A DNA stretch of 64,000 nt. It comes from Exiguobacterium sp. (GTDB lineage Bacteria; Bacillota; Bacilli; Exiguobacteriales; Exiguobacteriaceae). Below, in pieces: positions 37,468 to 47,197 of the stretch; position 1 is the first letter of the stretch, and each line of letters starts with the position of its first letter. The notes beneath the pieces were generated by a model. The model had not been told where the DNA came from and did not search any database. It worked only from the letters and a program-made list of their open reading frames with translations. The DNA is taken from contig NZ_JAFIFD010000040.1 in assembly GCF_020832205.1 (NCBI RefSeq), forward strand, positions 1-64,000. Reading direction: 5' to 3'. The position numbers were made by a program, and so were the translations under genes.

Positions 37468-39291
37468 TTATTCTTCGTCCATCGACAAGACAGACATGAA
37501 CGCTTCTTGCGGCACTTCGACAGATCCGACCATCTTCATGCGCTTTTTACCTTCTTTTTGCTTCTCAAGAAGCTTCCGCTTCCGCGAGATGTCCCCGCCG
37601 TAACATTTCGCGAGAACGTTTTTACGGAGCGCTTTGATCGTTGAGCGGGCGACGATCTTCGTTCCGACCGCTGCCTGGATCGGCACTTCAAATTGCATCC
37701 GCGGGATGAGCGCCTTCAACTTCTCGACGATGACTTTTCCGCGCTCGTAGGCGAAGTCGCGGTGAACGATGAAGCTGAGCGCATCGACGAGCTCGTTGTT
37801 GAGGAGGATATCCATCTTGACGAGTCGTGACGGACGATAGCCGATCAAGTCGTAGTCAAGTGAGGCATACCCTTTCGTGCTCGACTTCAATTGATCGAAG
37901 AAGTCATAGACGATCTCACTGAGCGGGATATCGTACGTGATCTTGACGCGGGTCGTATCGATATATTGCATATCGATGAAGCTCCCGCGCTTCTTCTGAC
38001 AAAGTTCCATGATGGCCCCGACGTAATCGTTCGGCGTCATGATGGCCGCTTTGACGTACGGCTCTTCAATCAATTCGACTTTTTGTTGCTCTGGCATTTT
38101 CGACGGGTTATCGACATGGATGACGTCGCCTGACGTCGTCGTGACGTGATAAATAACCGACGGTGCCGTCGTGATCAAATCGATCCCGAACTCGCGCTCG
38201 ATGCGCTCTTGAATGATTTCCATGTGGAGCATACCGAGGAACCCGCTACGGAAACCAAATCCGAGCGCCTGTGACGTCTCCGGTTCGAATTCGAGCGCCG
38301 CATCCGACAACTGAAGTCGCTCAAGCGCTTCACGTAAATCGTTATACTTGGCCGCGTCGATCGGATAAAGACCACAGTATACCATCGGGTTCATCTTCCG
38401 GTAACCCGGGAGTTGTTCGGTCGATGGGTTTTTAGCCAGTGTGATCGTATCACCGACACGAACGTCGCCAACCGTCTTGATGGAAGCAGAGAGCGTCCCT
38501 ACGTCCCCGACGTTCAACTCTTTCACTGAGAGCGGTTTCGGCGTCGAGACGCCGAGGTCCGTGACTTCGAACGATTTCCCTGTCGACATCATCTGTACTT
38601 TGTCTCCGACCTTGACAGAACCGTTGACGATTCGAATCGAGGCGACGACGCCGCGATACGCGTCATAGTAGGAGTCAAAGATGAGCGCCTGGAGCGGTGC
38701 CGATGGATCACCCGTCGGAGCCGGGACGAGTTCGACGATTTGTTCGAGAATCTCTTCAATCCCGATGCCTGCTTTAGCAGAGGCCGGCACGGCGTCACTC
38801 GCGTCAAGACCGATCACGTCTTCAATTTCTTGACGGACGCGCTCAACGTCGGCTGACGGCAAGTCGATCTTGTTGATGACCGGAATGATCTCAAGGTCGT
38901 TGTCGAGGGCGAGGTAGACGTTTGCGAGCGTCTGTGCCTCGATCCCTTGCGCCGCGTCGACGACAAGGACAGCCCCTTCACAAGCAGCGAGCGAACGCGA
39001 GACTTCGTATGTGAAGTCGACGTGGCCCGGTGTATCGATCAAGTGAAGGATGTACTCTTCGCCGTCTTTTGCCGTATAGTTCAATTTGACGGCGTTCAAT
39101 TTGATCGTAATCCCACGTTCCCGTTCGAGATCCATCGCATCGAGTGTCTGTTCTTTCATTTCACGCGCCGTGAGCGCACCGGTCTTTTCGAGAATCCGGT
39201 CAGCGAGCGTCGACTTCCCATGGTCGATGTGGGCGATAATGGAAAAGTTGCGAATCTTCTTCTGACGATTCTCTAATTCTTGATTGTTCAT
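37468..39291 (-). CDS. lepA: Elongation factor 4 (LepA)
   Basis: Ribosome-associated translational GTPase. About 607 residues with the G domain motifs [24 protein letters not shown] and [11 protein letters not shown]-like domains II, III and V, and the LepA-specific C-terminal domain (about 490-600). The ATG at 39291 lies seven bases after AGGTG; a GTG four codons upstream (39303) preceded by AAGGATAG is a real alternative. Its transcript ends at the hairpin in the serC leader. Confidence 0.96.
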   Translation of the reverse strand: MNNQELENRQKKIRNFSIIAHIDHGKSTLADRILEKTGALTAREMKEQTLDAMDLERERGITIKLNAVKLNYTAKDGEEYILHLIDTPGHVDFTYEVSRSLAACEGAVLVVDAAQGIEAQTLANVYLALDNDLEIIPVINKIDLPSADVERVRQEIEDVIGLDASDAVPASAKAGIGIEEILEQIVELVPAPTGDPSAPLQALIFDSYYDAYRGVVASIRIVNGSVKVGDKVQMMSTGKSFEVTDLGVSTPKPLSVKELNVGDVGTLSASIKTVGDVRVGDTITLAKNPSTEQLPGYRKMNPMVYCGLYPIDAAKYNDLREALERLQLSDAALEFEPETSQALGFGFRSGFLGMLHMEIIQERIEREFGIDLITTAPSVIYHVTTTSGDVIHVDNPSKMPEQQKVELIEEPYVKAAIMTPNDYVGAIMELCQKKRGSFIDMQYIDTTRVKITYDIPLSEIVYDFFDQLKSSTKGYASLDYDLIGYRPSRLVKMDILLNNELVDALSFIVHRDFAYERGKVIVEKLKALIPRMQFEVPIQAAVGTKIVARSTIKALRKNVLAKCYGGDISRKRKLLEKQKEGKKRMKMVGSVEVPQEAFMSVLSMDEE

Positions 39292-39328
39292 ATATGGGTT
39301 CACCTATCCTTCTCATGCATACCGTGTC

Positions 39329-39357
39329 ATTATATCAAAATCCTAACTTAATGTGTA
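39329..39357 (-). promoter_or_regulatory. Putative sigma-A promoter of lepA
   Basis: A perfect TATAAT -10 box and TACACA -35 box, 17 bp apart on the minus strand, lie about 40 bases before lepA. Confidence 0.65.
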
Positions 39358-39408
39358 CGACCTACTACAACAATACCACATATAGTTTTCAGAATAATCA
39401 TCAAGTGG

Positions 39409-39437
39409 TTGCTTTTCGAATAACCGTTTGCTACAAT
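39409..39437 (+). promoter_or_regulatory. Sigma-A promoter and hairpin leader of rpsT
   Basis: TTGCTT and TACAAT lie 17 bp apart. The transcript should start near 39444 and immediately fold into a hairpin (GTTCT 39445-39449 with AGAAC 39474-39478; inner ATTACTT with AAGTAAT), a candidate stability or autoregulatory element. Confidence 0.75.
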
Positions 39438-39510
39438 TGTGCTTGTTCTGTTGAATGATTACTTGAAGTAATAAGAACATACACTTTCTTGTTTCAGGAG
39501 GTGACAAACA

Positions 39511-39771
39511 ATGGCAAACATCAAATCAGCAATCAAACGTGCAAAAACTTCTGAAAAACGCCGTGTCGCGAACTCGCAAGAGAAAGCAGCAATGCGTACA
39601 GCAGTAAAACGTGTTGACGCTCTCGTACTCGAAGGAAACAAAGAAGCTGCTCAAGAAGCTTTCGTCCTCGCTACGAAGAAAATCGACAAAGCTGCAGCAA
39701 AAGGTCTTATCCACCAAAACAAAGCTGGCCGTGACAAATCACGTCTCGCAGCTCGCATCGCAGCTCTCTAA
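39511..39771 (+). CDS. rpsT: 30S ribosomal protein S20
   Basis: Basic 86-residue helical protein that binds the 16S rRNA. The start [18 protein letters not shown] and the closing [16 protein letters not shown] are family-typical. A CAGGAGGTGA site precedes the ATG. It is transcribed divergently from lepA and convergently with the minus-strand acetyltransferase gene, with a terminator after the stop. Confidence 0.98.
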   Translation: MANIKSAIKRAKTSEKRRVANSQEKAAMRTAVKRVDALVLEGNKEAAQEAFVLATKKIDKAAAKGLIHQNKAGRDKSRLAARIAAL

Positions 39772-39787
39772 TTAGAGACCAAAACGA

Positions 39788-39821
39788 AACAGCCGCCTCC
39801 ATTAGGAGCCGGCTGTTTTTT
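39788..39821 (+). terminator. Terminator after rpsT
   Basis: A stem (39788-39800 with 39805-39817, one C-C mismatch) is followed by T6. It overlaps the last codons of the convergent acetyltransferase gene. Confidence 0.88.
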
Positions 39822-40236
39822 CGTAAAGCATGACGTAATGCGTCCCGATTTCCGGAATGTCAAACGGCTCACCGACGACGACGAGACCGTTCCGTTCATA
39901 AAAGCGGACAGCGACGGCTCGGGCGTTACACCACCACGAAGCCCCAAGTTCCGCGTTTAACGCCTGGAGGAAAGCCGAGCCGATCCCGCGCCCCGCGGCG
40001 TCCGGAGCGGTCGCCATGCCGCGCAGTTGAAAAGGCACACGCTCGCCTGAAAGCTCACGCGCTTGTCGCATGACGGTCGCGATCGAACGGATACGCCCGT
40101 CTTCGACCCAGGCGAAATGACGCGTCGTAGCCGCGTCATCCCCGTCAAAATAGCACGTCTCGACCGGACGCCCCGGACGCAACACCGCATGCCGGAGCGG
40201 AATCACATCTTCAAGTCTCACTTCTCGTAACCCCAT
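39802..40236 (-). CDS. GNAT-family N-acetyltransferase
   Basis: 144 residues with the GNAT fold. The acetyl-CoA pyrophosphate-binding loop is visible as DAAGRGIGSAFLQAL (Q/RxxGxG/A pattern, about 83-97), followed by the motif B region FYERNGLVVVGEPFDIPEIGTHYVMLYE. The substrate cannot be told from sequence. It lies ten bases after holA, so probably shares its transcript. Confidence 0.85.
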   Translation of the reverse strand: MGLREVRLEDVIPLRHAVLRPGRPVETCYFDGDDAATTRHFAWVEDGRIRSIATVMRQARELSGERVPFQLRGMATAPDAAGRGIGSAFLQALNAELGASWWCNARAVAVRFYERNGLVVVGEPFDIPEIGTHYVMLYEKTAGS

Positions 40237-40245
40237 GTCCTCACC

Positions 40246-41247
40246 TCACAGTAGTGTCAATTGACAGACGAGCGTATCAAACACGATCTGTTTGTCACCC
40301 CGTCCCGTCTTCATCGATTCGTCCGCCTCGGCAATGACCGTCAAGGCTGTAGCGAGCTGGGCTTCAGTGAACTTGCGGCTCGCCTGTCCCGCAAGTTTGA
40401 CGGTATACGGATGAGCCCCTATTTTCGAGGCGATCTGTTTCTCGCCGTACCCTTTTTCCGTCAACTGTTTCGTGAGATACATATTTCGGTATTGCCGTGC
40501 AAGCAAAGACAGCAGTCCAATCAATTCTTGACCTTGTTTCTCGAGGTCTCGTACGAGTCGAAGCGCGGCATCGGCACGTCTGGCCACTAAAAACTCAGAC
40601 AATTGGAACACGTTGTCTTCTAGTGTTCGCGGGACGAGATCGTTGACGACATCAAGTGGAATCTCGGCTCCATCGCTCGCATATAACTGTAATTTTTCGA
40701 GCTCGCGCACGAGTTTTCCCCAGTCGTCCTGGCATAAAAATAATAACCGTTCGACGGTCGCTCGTTCCATCTTCTGCCCGCGGCGGCTCAACTCATCTCC
40801 GACGTAACGCATCAGCTCCGTCTGGCTCGGTTTTTTCGCTTCAAGGACGATGGCCCGCTCTTTCAAGCGCTTGACGACTTTTTTCCGCTCATCGAGCTTT
40901 TCCGCTTCGACGATAAAGACGAGCACCGAATAAGGGGCTGGTTGCAGAACATACTCTGTCAGTCGGTCCACGTTTTGTTTCTGTTTTTCTTTCGCACCGG
41001 TCAAAAACTGAGCGTGTTTGACGACGACGGTCCGATACTCACTGAAAAACGGTACCGTCTCGGCCTCATCGAGCGCAGTATCGAGCGACGTCTCATGCAA
41101 GTCGAGCCGCATGACGTCGAACTGATCTCCGGACGGGTTGGCCGCTTTGACGATTTCACGTTCCCACGTGTCGAGTAAATACTTCTCTGTCCCGAACAAC
41201 ACGTAAACATTGGACAGCTTCCCGTTATGTAGCCATGGTTCATTCAA
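40246..41247 (-). CDS. holA: DNA polymerase III delta subunit (HolA/YqeN)
   Basis: Clamp-loader subunit that opens the sliding clamp at replication forks. About 333 residues with the family's N-terminal NVYVLFGTEKYLLDTWE and the AAA-like and collar regions (NDLVPRTLEDNVFQLSEFLVARR at about 210-230). The frame is open to a GTG at 41265 with no ribosome site; the TTG at 41247 with a weak AAAGTGGTG site before it is preferred, but the start is uncertain. Located between comEC/yqzM and rpsT, as in B. subtilis. Confidence 0.92.
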   Translation of the reverse strand: MNEPWLHNGKLSNVYVLFGTEKYLLDTWEREIVKAANPSGDQFDVMRLDLHETSLDTALDEAETVPFFSEYRTVVVKHAQFLTGAKEKQKQNVDRLTEYVLQPAPYSVLVFIVEAEKLDERKKVVKRLKERAIVLEAKKPSQTELMRYVGDELSRRGQKMERATVERLLFLCQDDWGKLVRELEKLQLYASDGAEIPLDVVNDLVPRTLEDNVFQLSEFLVARRADAALRLVRDLEKQGQELIGLLSLLARQYRNMYLTKQLTEKGYGEKQIASKIGAHPYTVKLAGQASRKFTEAQLATALTVIAEADESMKTGRGDKQIVFDTLVCQLTLL

Positions 41248-41274
41248 AACACACACCACTTTCACAATTTATTC

Positions 41275-41293
41275 TTATCTAAAACATAGATAA
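41275..41293. promoter_or_regulatory. Inverted repeat in the holA-yqzM divergent gap (candidate operator)
   Basis: TTATCTA-N5-TAGATAA (41275-41281 with 41287-41293) is perfect and overlaps the expected -35 region of a TATACT -10 box (41310-41315) that faces yqzM. No -35 consensus is visible, consistent with a regulated promoter. Confidence 0.4.
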
Positions 41294-41347
41294 TCCTTCT
41301 CCGATTCGCTATACTTAGGACGGAACCATTTCAAGGAGGGACTCACT

Positions 41348-41512
41348 ATGCATATTAACTCTGTTCGCCCACCAAGCGAAAACCCGTTCGAGAACGACGT
41401 GCAATGCAAACGTAACGACGCGATCGATTCAGCAATCGGCTTCATCGTACCGTTCGGCTTTTTCTTCACACTGTTCGCGATCGGCGTTCTCATCAAGTTC
41501 TTAAGCTTATAA
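41348..41512 (+). CDS. yqzM: YqzM-like small membrane protein
   Basis: 54 residues with one C-terminal membrane helix (about 29-52). The segment NDVQCKRNDAIDSAIGFIVPFGFF closely resembles B. subtilis YqzM (about 44 residues), whose gene also lies on the opposite strand between comEC and yqeN (holA). The function is unknown. An AAGGAGGG site lies seven bases before the ATG and a strong terminator follows the stop, so it is a stand-alone gene. Confidence 0.88.
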   Translation: MHINSVRPPSENPFENDVQCKRNDAIDSAIGFIVPFGFFFTLFAIGVLIKFLSL

Positions 41513-41518
41513 TGTATC

Positions 41519-41550
41519 AAACGATTGCCCCGGGGGAGCAATCGTTTTTT
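41519..41550. terminator. Terminator between yqzM and comEC
   Basis: An eight- to ten-bp stem (41519-41528 with 41538-41546) with T6 on the plus strand terminates yqzM and can also act after comEC on the minus strand. Confidence 0.88.
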
Positions 41551-41565
41551 AGTTTATCATACATT

Positions 41566-43698
41566 TCACCGGCTGACCCCTGTTTCCACCATCCCTCGGC
41601 AGCCCCCTCGCTCACAGACGATCATCCCCGTCTCGTCCGTCCGCAACACCCGCCTCCCGCTGAGCCGTGCCAACACGTCCGCATGAGGATGTCCGTATCG
41701 GTTGTTCTTTCCGACACTCACGACTACCCATTCCGGGTCAATGCGGTCGAGAAGCGCCTCGCTTGACGAGGTGTCCGACCCATGATGGCCGAGCTTGAAC
41801 ACATCGACATCGACAGCAGGAATGTCCGTCTCCTTTTCTGCCGGTAAGTCACCGGTCAACAAGTACGTCATCCGTCCGACTTTCATGAAAACAGAGACCG
41901 AATTGGCGTTCTCATCTTCGCCTGGACCAGTCGGGGTGACGACCCATAACCATGGATACGGTCGATCCCCGGCTCGTAAAAACTTGACCGTCACATCATA
42001 CGCAGCGAGCTCGTTCAATAACCGGCTCCGCTTCGCGTCATCGGCCACCTCGGCCGAAAGCCATATTTCCCTGACGTGTATCGCCTCGAGAACACCGGTC
42101 AACCCACCAATATGATCATGATCGGCGTGGGTGAGCAAAATAAAATCAAGTTGCCGCTCGCCTCGTTTCCAGACGTACGGGACGACGACATCGGCGCCCG
42201 GGTCATACGTCGACCGTTTCAGCTCGTCCGGGTCTTGATACACCCCTCCGACATCGATCAGTCCTGTCACCCCGTTCGCCTCGACGACGATCGCGTCCCC
42301 TTGACCGACGTCTAAAAAGGTGACCCGTTCTTCTTCGGTTGATTCTAATATGAGCGCGAGAACGAGGAGCGCTGCCCCGGCGACCATCCAGCCGGCTTTC
42401 CGCCCTTGTTCCAACAAGACGAGGCCGACCCACAACGAGGCGGCGAGATATAGACTATGCGATAGCGTCACGTCGTGAAGCGGGAACCACGGTTTGTACG
42501 TATGGTGAAGCGCAAACGTTCCATTCAATCCATCGAGAATCGGATGTAACAACCGATCGCACGACGGAAAGACATACGTCAACAAAGCGAGCGGAATGAT
42601 GACCCAAGAGATCAAGATGGCAACGACCACGTTATAAAACGGAGCGAACCATGAAATGACCGGTTGGACGGCCCAAAGGACGATCAAGCCAAACCATTGG
42701 GCGTAAAGCGCCAAACTGAATACGTTCGTCCATAGAGACCGGGTCACGATCAAAAAGAGAGTCATCCCGACCGTCAATTGAAAGCCGAGATTGAACAGTA
42801 AATAAGGGTGAAGCGCCAACAGCACCGCCGCGCACCAACTGAGCAGTCGCATCGGGTCGCGCACCGAATAACCGACGAGCGTCAAAGCAAGCACTACGTC
42901 CGCCACGAGCACGGCCCGAGCGACCGGCGGAGAAAAACCGGTCAGCCAACCGAACGCCGTCACACCGATCATGACGAGAACCGTCTTCGTCTCCCGATGT
43001 AGCGGCAGCGGCCGGAGAAGCCATTTGAACGCGAGCACGAGCATGGCGATATGCGACCCTGAAATGACGAGCAGATGAAGCAGACCGGTCACACGGTACG
43101 AAAAAGAAGTCTCTTCGTCCAGCAGACGGCCTTCCCCGAACAAGAGCGCCTGCATATAGAGCGCGACGTCAGGACGGTGCCGCGTTTCGATCCTTACGAG
43201 TTGCCTCTCTTTGAAGCGGAGCATCCGCCCGTCCCACGTGGCTGTCGGATGACACGGTCCGACCGAGCTGTTCTTGCCTTTAAAGCTAAGTCCTGATCCG
43301 CGTGCAAAGGACGCCTCGTCAAAGCCGCCGACGTTTCGAAGCGGCGAAAAAGCTTCCGTTTCGAATGTCACCCGGCACGTCTCGCCCGGACGTCCGGTCT
43401 CTATATCCCGTCCGACCAACACACCGCTCGCGCCATCGATCGTACCGTATAGACGAACCGAACGACCGTTGTCCCGTCGGCTCTCAATCGCAAAATCGTT
43501 CGGTTCATCTCCTTTGATCGGCAACGGATCGTCATGAACGAAGACGAGCAGGGCGAGACAACTCGCTCCGATATGGGTGACCATCGACTGGCCACGAAAC
43601 GTCAGGACGAGGAGGACGGCGACGATCAACGCGATCGTCGTGACCCCAGAAGATAAGGCGATCACGAGCATGATAGGAAGGAACGGATAGATCGGCAT
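41566..43698 (-). CDS. comEC: DNA internalisation competence protein ComEC/Rec2
   Basis: Polytopic membrane channel and nuclease that moves single-stranded transforming DNA into the cytoplasm. The 710 residues comprise N-terminal helices and an OB-like domain (about 1-190), the Competence membrane domain (about 200-445, with LLHLLVISGSHIAMLV) and a C-terminal metallo-beta-lactamase domain with LTHADHDHIGGLTGV and a later LGHHGSDTSSSE. Full length. It starts two bases after comEA. The intervening comEB (dCMP deaminase gene) of B. subtilis is absent. Confidence 0.96.
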   Translation of the reverse strand: MPIYPFLPIMLVIALSSGVTTIALIVAVLLVLTFRGQSMVTHIGASCLALLVFVHDDPLPIKGDEPNDFAIESRRDNGRSVRLYGTIDGASGVLVGRDIETGRPGETCRVTFETEAFSPLRNVGGFDEASFARGSGLSFKGKNSSVGPCHPTATWDGRMLRFKERQLVRIETRHRPDVALYMQALLFGEGRLLDEETSFSYRVTGLLHLLVISGSHIAMLVLAFKWLLRPLPLHRETKTVLVMIGVTAFGWLTGFSPPVARAVLVADVVLALTLVGYSVRDPMRLLSWCAAVLLALHPYLLFNLGFQLTVGMTLFLIVTRSLWTNVFSLALYAQWFGLIVLWAVQPVISWFAPFYNVVVAILISWVIIPLALLTYVFPSCDRLLHPILDGLNGTFALHHTYKPWFPLHDVTLSHSLYLAASLWVGLVLLEQGRKAGWMVAGAALLVLALILESTEEERVTFLDVGQGDAIVVEANGVTGLIDVGGVYQDPDELKRSTYDPGADVVVPYVWKRGERQLDFILLTHADHDHIGGLTGVLEAIHVREIWLSAEVADDAKRSRLLNELAAYDVTVKFLRAGDRPYPWLWVVTPTGPGEDENANSVSVFMKVGRMTYLLTGDLPAEKETDIPAVDVDVFKLGHHGSDTSSSEALLDRIDPEWVVVSVGKNNRYGHPHADVLARLSGRRVLRTDETGMIVCERGGCRGMVETGVSR

Positions 43699-43699
43699 G

Positions 43700-44275
43700 T
43701 CACGGGACCAGCAAATACCCTTTCATGCTCTCTAGCGTCTTCTCGCCGAACCCTTTGACGTTCCCGATCTCTTCGTACGACTTGAACGGTCCATGCGCTT
43801 GCAAGTAGTTCAAAATCGCATCAGCCTTGGCAGGACCGATGCCAGGCACGCTCATCAACTCGTCTTTTGTCGCACTGTTGACGTGGACACCGTTCATGCC
43901 GGGACTACTCGTTTCCGGCGCGGCCGCGAGGACCTCGCCTTTTCGCGGGACGGTGATTTTAGTGCCGTCGACGAGCAGTTGAGCCAAATTCAACTGTTGC
44001 GGGTCGGCATCGCTTGTCAAAACGGCGAGCGACAGCACGTCCCCGACTCGCGCGCCTTGAGGCATCGTGTACACGTCCGGAGCCTCGACAGCCCCTGCCA
44101 CGTACACGACGATTTGAGACACGACCCCTTCTGCCGAAACGTTTGGCTCCACTTCTTCAGCGATCGTGAATTCTTCGACCATCGTCGTCTCTGGTTGTTT
44201 TGACGCGAATAAATACCCGACACCGATGAATAGACCGACGACGAGCAAAACGACGTACCGTTTCCATTTTTCCAT
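43700..44275 (-). CDS. comEA: Competence protein ComEA, DNA receptor
   Basis: Membrane-anchored double-stranded DNA receptor for transformation. The 191 residues have a membrane helix (about 8-24), a linker, an SLBB domain (about 55-110, VYVAGAVEAPDVYTMPQGARVGDVL) and a C-terminal helix-hairpin-helix pair (about 128-190, VNSATKDELMSVPGIGPAKADAIL) that binds DNA. A GGGGG site lies upstream of the ATG. First gene of the comEA-comEC operon; no ComK box was recognised in the 172-base leader. Confidence 0.95.
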   Translation of the reverse strand: MEKWKRYVVLLVVGLFIGVGYLFASKQPETTMVEEFTIAEEVEPNVSAEGVVSQIVVYVAGAVEAPDVYTMPQGARVGDVLSLAVLTSDADPQQLNLAQLLVDGTKITVPRKGEVLAAAPETSSPGMNGVHVNSATKDELMSVPGIGPAKADAILNYLQAHGPFKSYEEIGNVKGFGEKTLESMKGYLLVP

Positions 44276-44354
44276 TGCGCATCCCCCTTGATCGGCAAGT
44301 GTTCACTACATAGTAAGTATGCCGCCTGTAAATCTTTAGCGCCTGCCCGGTTAA

Positions 44355-44379
44355 CGCAACGTTCTCCCGCTCCGTTGCG
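44355..44379 (-). other. Inverted repeat in the comEA leader
   Basis: CGCAACG (44355-44361) and CGTTGCG (44373-44379) form a 7-bp perfect inverted repeat with an 11-base centre, about 80 bases before comEA. It could be an RNA hairpin or a protein-binding site. Confidence 0.4.
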
Positions 44380-44413
44380 AACAGTTTCTCCACTTGTCTC
44401 ATCCAGAGGCACG

Positions 44414-44444
44414 ACAAAAAAGAGACAAGCCGAAACTTGTCTCT
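44414..44444 (-). terminator. Terminator after the lipoprotein-chemoreceptor operon
   Basis: A 9-bp perfect stem (44421-44429 with 44436-44444) is followed by six T on the minus strand, directly after the chemoreceptor stop. Confidence 0.92.
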
Positions 44445-44447
44445 TGC

Positions 44448-46091
44448 TCATTCGTTCTCGAAATGTTGGACTTGGCTCGCGAGCGCGGCCGCTTGTCCTT
44501 CTAACTCTTGCATCAAGGCAAAGATTTGGTCAAAGCTCGCTTGTTGCTCTTTCATCGAGGCGGCCACTTCCTCATTGCCGGCGGCGAGTTCCTCGGTCAC
44601 GCCGCTCACTTCCTCGACCCGCTTCAACACGTTCGTCACTTCACGGCTCGAGGCGACCATCTCGCGTTCAATCGTCGTGACGAATGTCGCCACGTGATCG
44701 GTCCGGTCATGAATGCGCGTGAACGCTTGTTTCGTCAACCCGAACGCTTGCAATTGGGCGCTCTGCTCACGACTCGCCTCTTCGACCGTCTCTTTCAACC
44801 GCTCGACTTCTTCACGAATCGATTGGACGACACCAAAGATGGACCGGGTCGCGACGTTGCTCTCTTCGGCCAACTTCTTCACCTCGCTCGCCACGACAGC
44901 GAATCCGCGTCCGGCCTCTCCGGCGCGTGCGGCCTCGATGGCCGCGTTCAGTGCGAGCAAGTTCGTCTGGGCCGCGACGTCTTCGACGAGCTGGGCCATC
45001 TTCTCGATTTCGGCCGTGTTTCGTGCGAAATGTTCCATCCGCGTCACGAGCATCTCGTTTCGTTCACTCGAGCGATGCAAGATGCGTTCTTGATCGGTGA
45101 GCGTCTCGATGCCGGCGGCCACTTCACGTGTCATCTCGGTCGTCTCTTCGGTCGTCTGTCTCGTCTGATCCAAGCTCGTCTCGAATGAAGAGGCCATGAT
45201 CCCGACCGACTCGAGCGTCTCTTGCAGTTCGGTCGCGATCGATTGGGCGCCATTCGCCATTTCGTCGACCGCATTCGTGATGTTCGACGTCGTGCTCACG
45301 ACCGCCTCGTTTTCGGCCGCCGCCGTCTCGGTCATGTCATTCACTCGCATCGAGGTGACACGGATCGATCCGATGACCGTTTGTAAAGAAGCCGTCATGT
45401 CTTGCATCGCCCGCTCCAACCGTCCGATCTCGTCGCGCCGCGTCGAGTCTGGTAACGTGATCAATCGGCCAGAGGCAATCGCTTCGGCCGCCTCGACGTT
45501 CCGCTCAAGCGGACGTGTGATCGACCGCGCGAAGAAGAAGTTGTAAATTCCGAGCGCGACAATGACGAACGCCGTCAGGACGATCGACACGATCAACAGG
45601 CGTTTTGTCTCTTGAGCCGCCTCACGCTGCAGCGCCTCATAAAAGGTACCGTTCTTCAGCAAGAGCGTATTCACATCGTTCAATAGACCTTCAAGCTTGG
45701 CGGCTTGGATGCGCGCCGCAATCCCGCCTTCACGCGCCGTTTCGACATCGGCGCCGATCCGCTCATATTTCATCGTCGCTCGCTCCAAATGTTGTTCGAA
45801 CACAGGAATCAAGTACGTTTCTTGCAACGTGTCGAACGTCTCCGTGTTGTTTAAACGGATGCGTTCTAATTGATCGAGTGTCGCCGGGCTCATCTGCTCA
45901 CCGAGCGACGTCCAAAGCGACTGCTCTTGGAGCAGCGACGTCTCGAGTTGTGACAGCTCGATCATTTGTGAGCCGTACTGTTCGTTATAAGTCTGCAACC
46001 GATTCAATGTCGTCAAGACGTAACTCATCATCAAGACGATCAACAACACCGTGAAGACCGTGGAGAAAATAAATCGTTTCCGTAAACTCAT
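44448..46091 (-). CDS. Methyl-accepting chemotaxis protein
   Basis: 547-residue chemoreceptor: membrane helix (about 8-30), an extracytoplasmic helical domain (about 31-165), second membrane helix (about 167-188), HAMP domain (about 190-245) and the cytoplasmic signalling coiled coil with the conserved hairpin tip [18 protein letters not shown] (about 380-400), which contacts CheA/CheW. No C-terminal CheR-binding pentapeptide is seen. It overlaps the preceding lipoprotein gene by four bases, suggesting that the binding protein presents its ligand to this receptor. No transporter genes accompany the pair. Confidence 0.94.
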   Translation of the reverse strand: MSLRKRFIFSTVFTVLLIVLMMSYVLTTLNRLQTYNEQYGSQMIELSQLETSLLQEQSLWTSLGEQMSPATLDQLERIRLNNTETFDTLQETYLIPVFEQHLERATMKYERIGADVETAREGGIAARIQAAKLEGLLNDVNTLLLKNGTFYEALQREAAQETKRLLIVSIVLTAFVIVALGIYNFFFARSITRPLERNVEAAEAIASGRLITLPDSTRRDEIGRLERAMQDMTASLQTVIGSIRVTSMRVNDMTETAAAENEAVVSTTSNITNAVDEMANGAQSIATELQETLESVGIMASSFETSLDQTRQTTEETTEMTREVAAGIETLTDQERILHRSSERNEMLVTRMEHFARNTAEIEKMAQLVEDVAAQTNLLALNAAIEAARAGEAGRGFAVVASEVKKLAEESNVATRSIFGVVQSIREEVERLKETVEEASREQSAQLQAFGLTKQAFTRIHDRTDHVATFVTTIEREMVASSREVTNVLKRVEEVSGVTEELAAGNEEVAASMKEQQASFDQIFALMQELEGQAAALASQVQHFENE

Positions 46092-47059
46092 GGCTGTGTC
46101 CCCTCCATCAGACGTTTCTCGAACGTTTCGAACCGTTCACGCTCGTCTTCGGTCCACTGGACGCGCCGCAGCGCCGACAAGCCGACCCCGCCTTGGTCGA
46201 GACCGAGTACGTAATGTTCACTGAACGCATCTTCTTTGACGTTGTTCGCAATTTCGACGATCGCCAAGTCGACTTGTTTCAACATTGACGTGATGACGGC
46301 ATCCGGGGCGATCATCGATTGGTCGCTATCGACACCGATTGCCTTCACCCCGTTCGCTTCAGCGGTCTCTAACACACCGACGCCCGTCAAGCCTGCGGCT
46401 GCATATAACACGTCAACACCCGCTTGAATTTGTTTTTCTGCCAACGCACGGCCGATGTCCGGGGAGGCGAAATCGTTCGCATAATCAACGACGAGCTCGA
46501 CGTCTTCATTTACCGCTTTTACACCGAGCAAAAAACCGGTCGAGAACTTTTGAATGAGCTCATTGTCCACCCCGCCGATGAATCCGATTTTGTCCGTCTC
46601 GGTCTCTAATCCAGCGACCGCACCGGCCAAGGCGCTTCCTTCCACTTCTTCAAACGTGACCGAGATGACGTTCGGTAACGTTGACACCGCATCGATCAAG
46701 GCGAACTGTTGGTCCGGATGATCGGCGGCCACCGTTTCCAAGTCGGCCTGGCAAGCGAAGCCGAGACCGATGATGACATCGTGACCGTCGGCGACGAGTT
46801 GCTCGAAGCCCGCTTTATACGTCTCGGTCTCATCAAGTTCCCGATAGTCGACGAACCATTCTCCGGTTTCCCGTAATTGGCCCATCCCCCGCATCGCCGC
46901 GTCGCTGAACGACTGGTCTCCGAGACCGACGTCCGATAAGACGACACCCATCGATTGCCGCTCCTCGACGGTCGTCTCTGGTTGATCGATCACGGATTGA
47001 CATCCGGATAACCACGCGACGCACGCGGTCATCATCCCGATTATGACTGCTTTTTTCAT
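46088..47059 (-). CDS. BMP/PnrA-family solute-binding lipoprotein
   Basis: 323 residues with a lipoprotein signal (LSGC, lipidated Cys20) and a periplasmic-binding fold of the BMP/PnrA type ([35 protein letters not shown], and the [26 protein letters not shown] segment). Characterised members bind nucleosides; B. subtilis Med, a member, stimulates competence. An AGGAAG site precedes the ATG by eight bases. No ABC ATPase or permease is adjacent. The partner is the overlapping chemoreceptor gene, so a sensory rather than a transport role is inferred. Confidence 0.88.
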   Translation of the reverse strand: MKKAVIIGMMTACVAWLSGCQSVIDQPETTVEERQSMGVVLSDVGLGDQSFSDAAMRGMGQLRETGEWFVDYRELDETETYKAGFEQLVADGHDVIIGLGFACQADLETVAADHPDQQFALIDAVSTLPNVISVTFEEVEGSALAGAVAGLETETDKIGFIGGVDNELIQKFSTGFLLGVKAVNEDVELVVDYANDFASPDIGRALAEKQIQAGVDVLYAAAGLTGVGVLETAEANGVKAIGVDSDQSMIAPDAVITSMLKQVDLAIVEIANNVKEDAFSEHYVLGLDQGGVGLSALRRVQWTEDERERFETFEKRLMEGTQP

Positions 47060-47096
47060 GACTATACTTCCTCTCTCTATTGGTCTGACATCTCAC

Positions 47097-47123
47097 TTAT
47101 CGACAGAATTCGACTGCGATTGA
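47097..47123 (-). promoter_or_regulatory. Weak sigma-D-like promoter of the lipoprotein-chemoreceptor operon
   Basis: TCAA-N15-GTCGATAA on the minus strand resembles the B. subtilis motility sigma-D consensus (TAAA-N15-GCCGATAT) with several mismatches. Position and the chemotaxis gene make it plausible, but the match is modest. Confidence 0.3.
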
Positions 47124-47158
47124 AGTCATTCCGTTTGAAAGTTAAGGGAATCGGCCGT

Positions 47159-47192
47159 AAAAAAAGGCTGCAGACGATTCGCCTACAGCCTT
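47159..47192 (-). terminator. Terminator after floT
   Basis: A GGCTG/CAGCC-based stem (47166-47175 with 47181-47190) is followed by seven T on the minus strand, right after the floT stop. Confidence 0.88.
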
Positions 47193-47197
47193 GCTCG

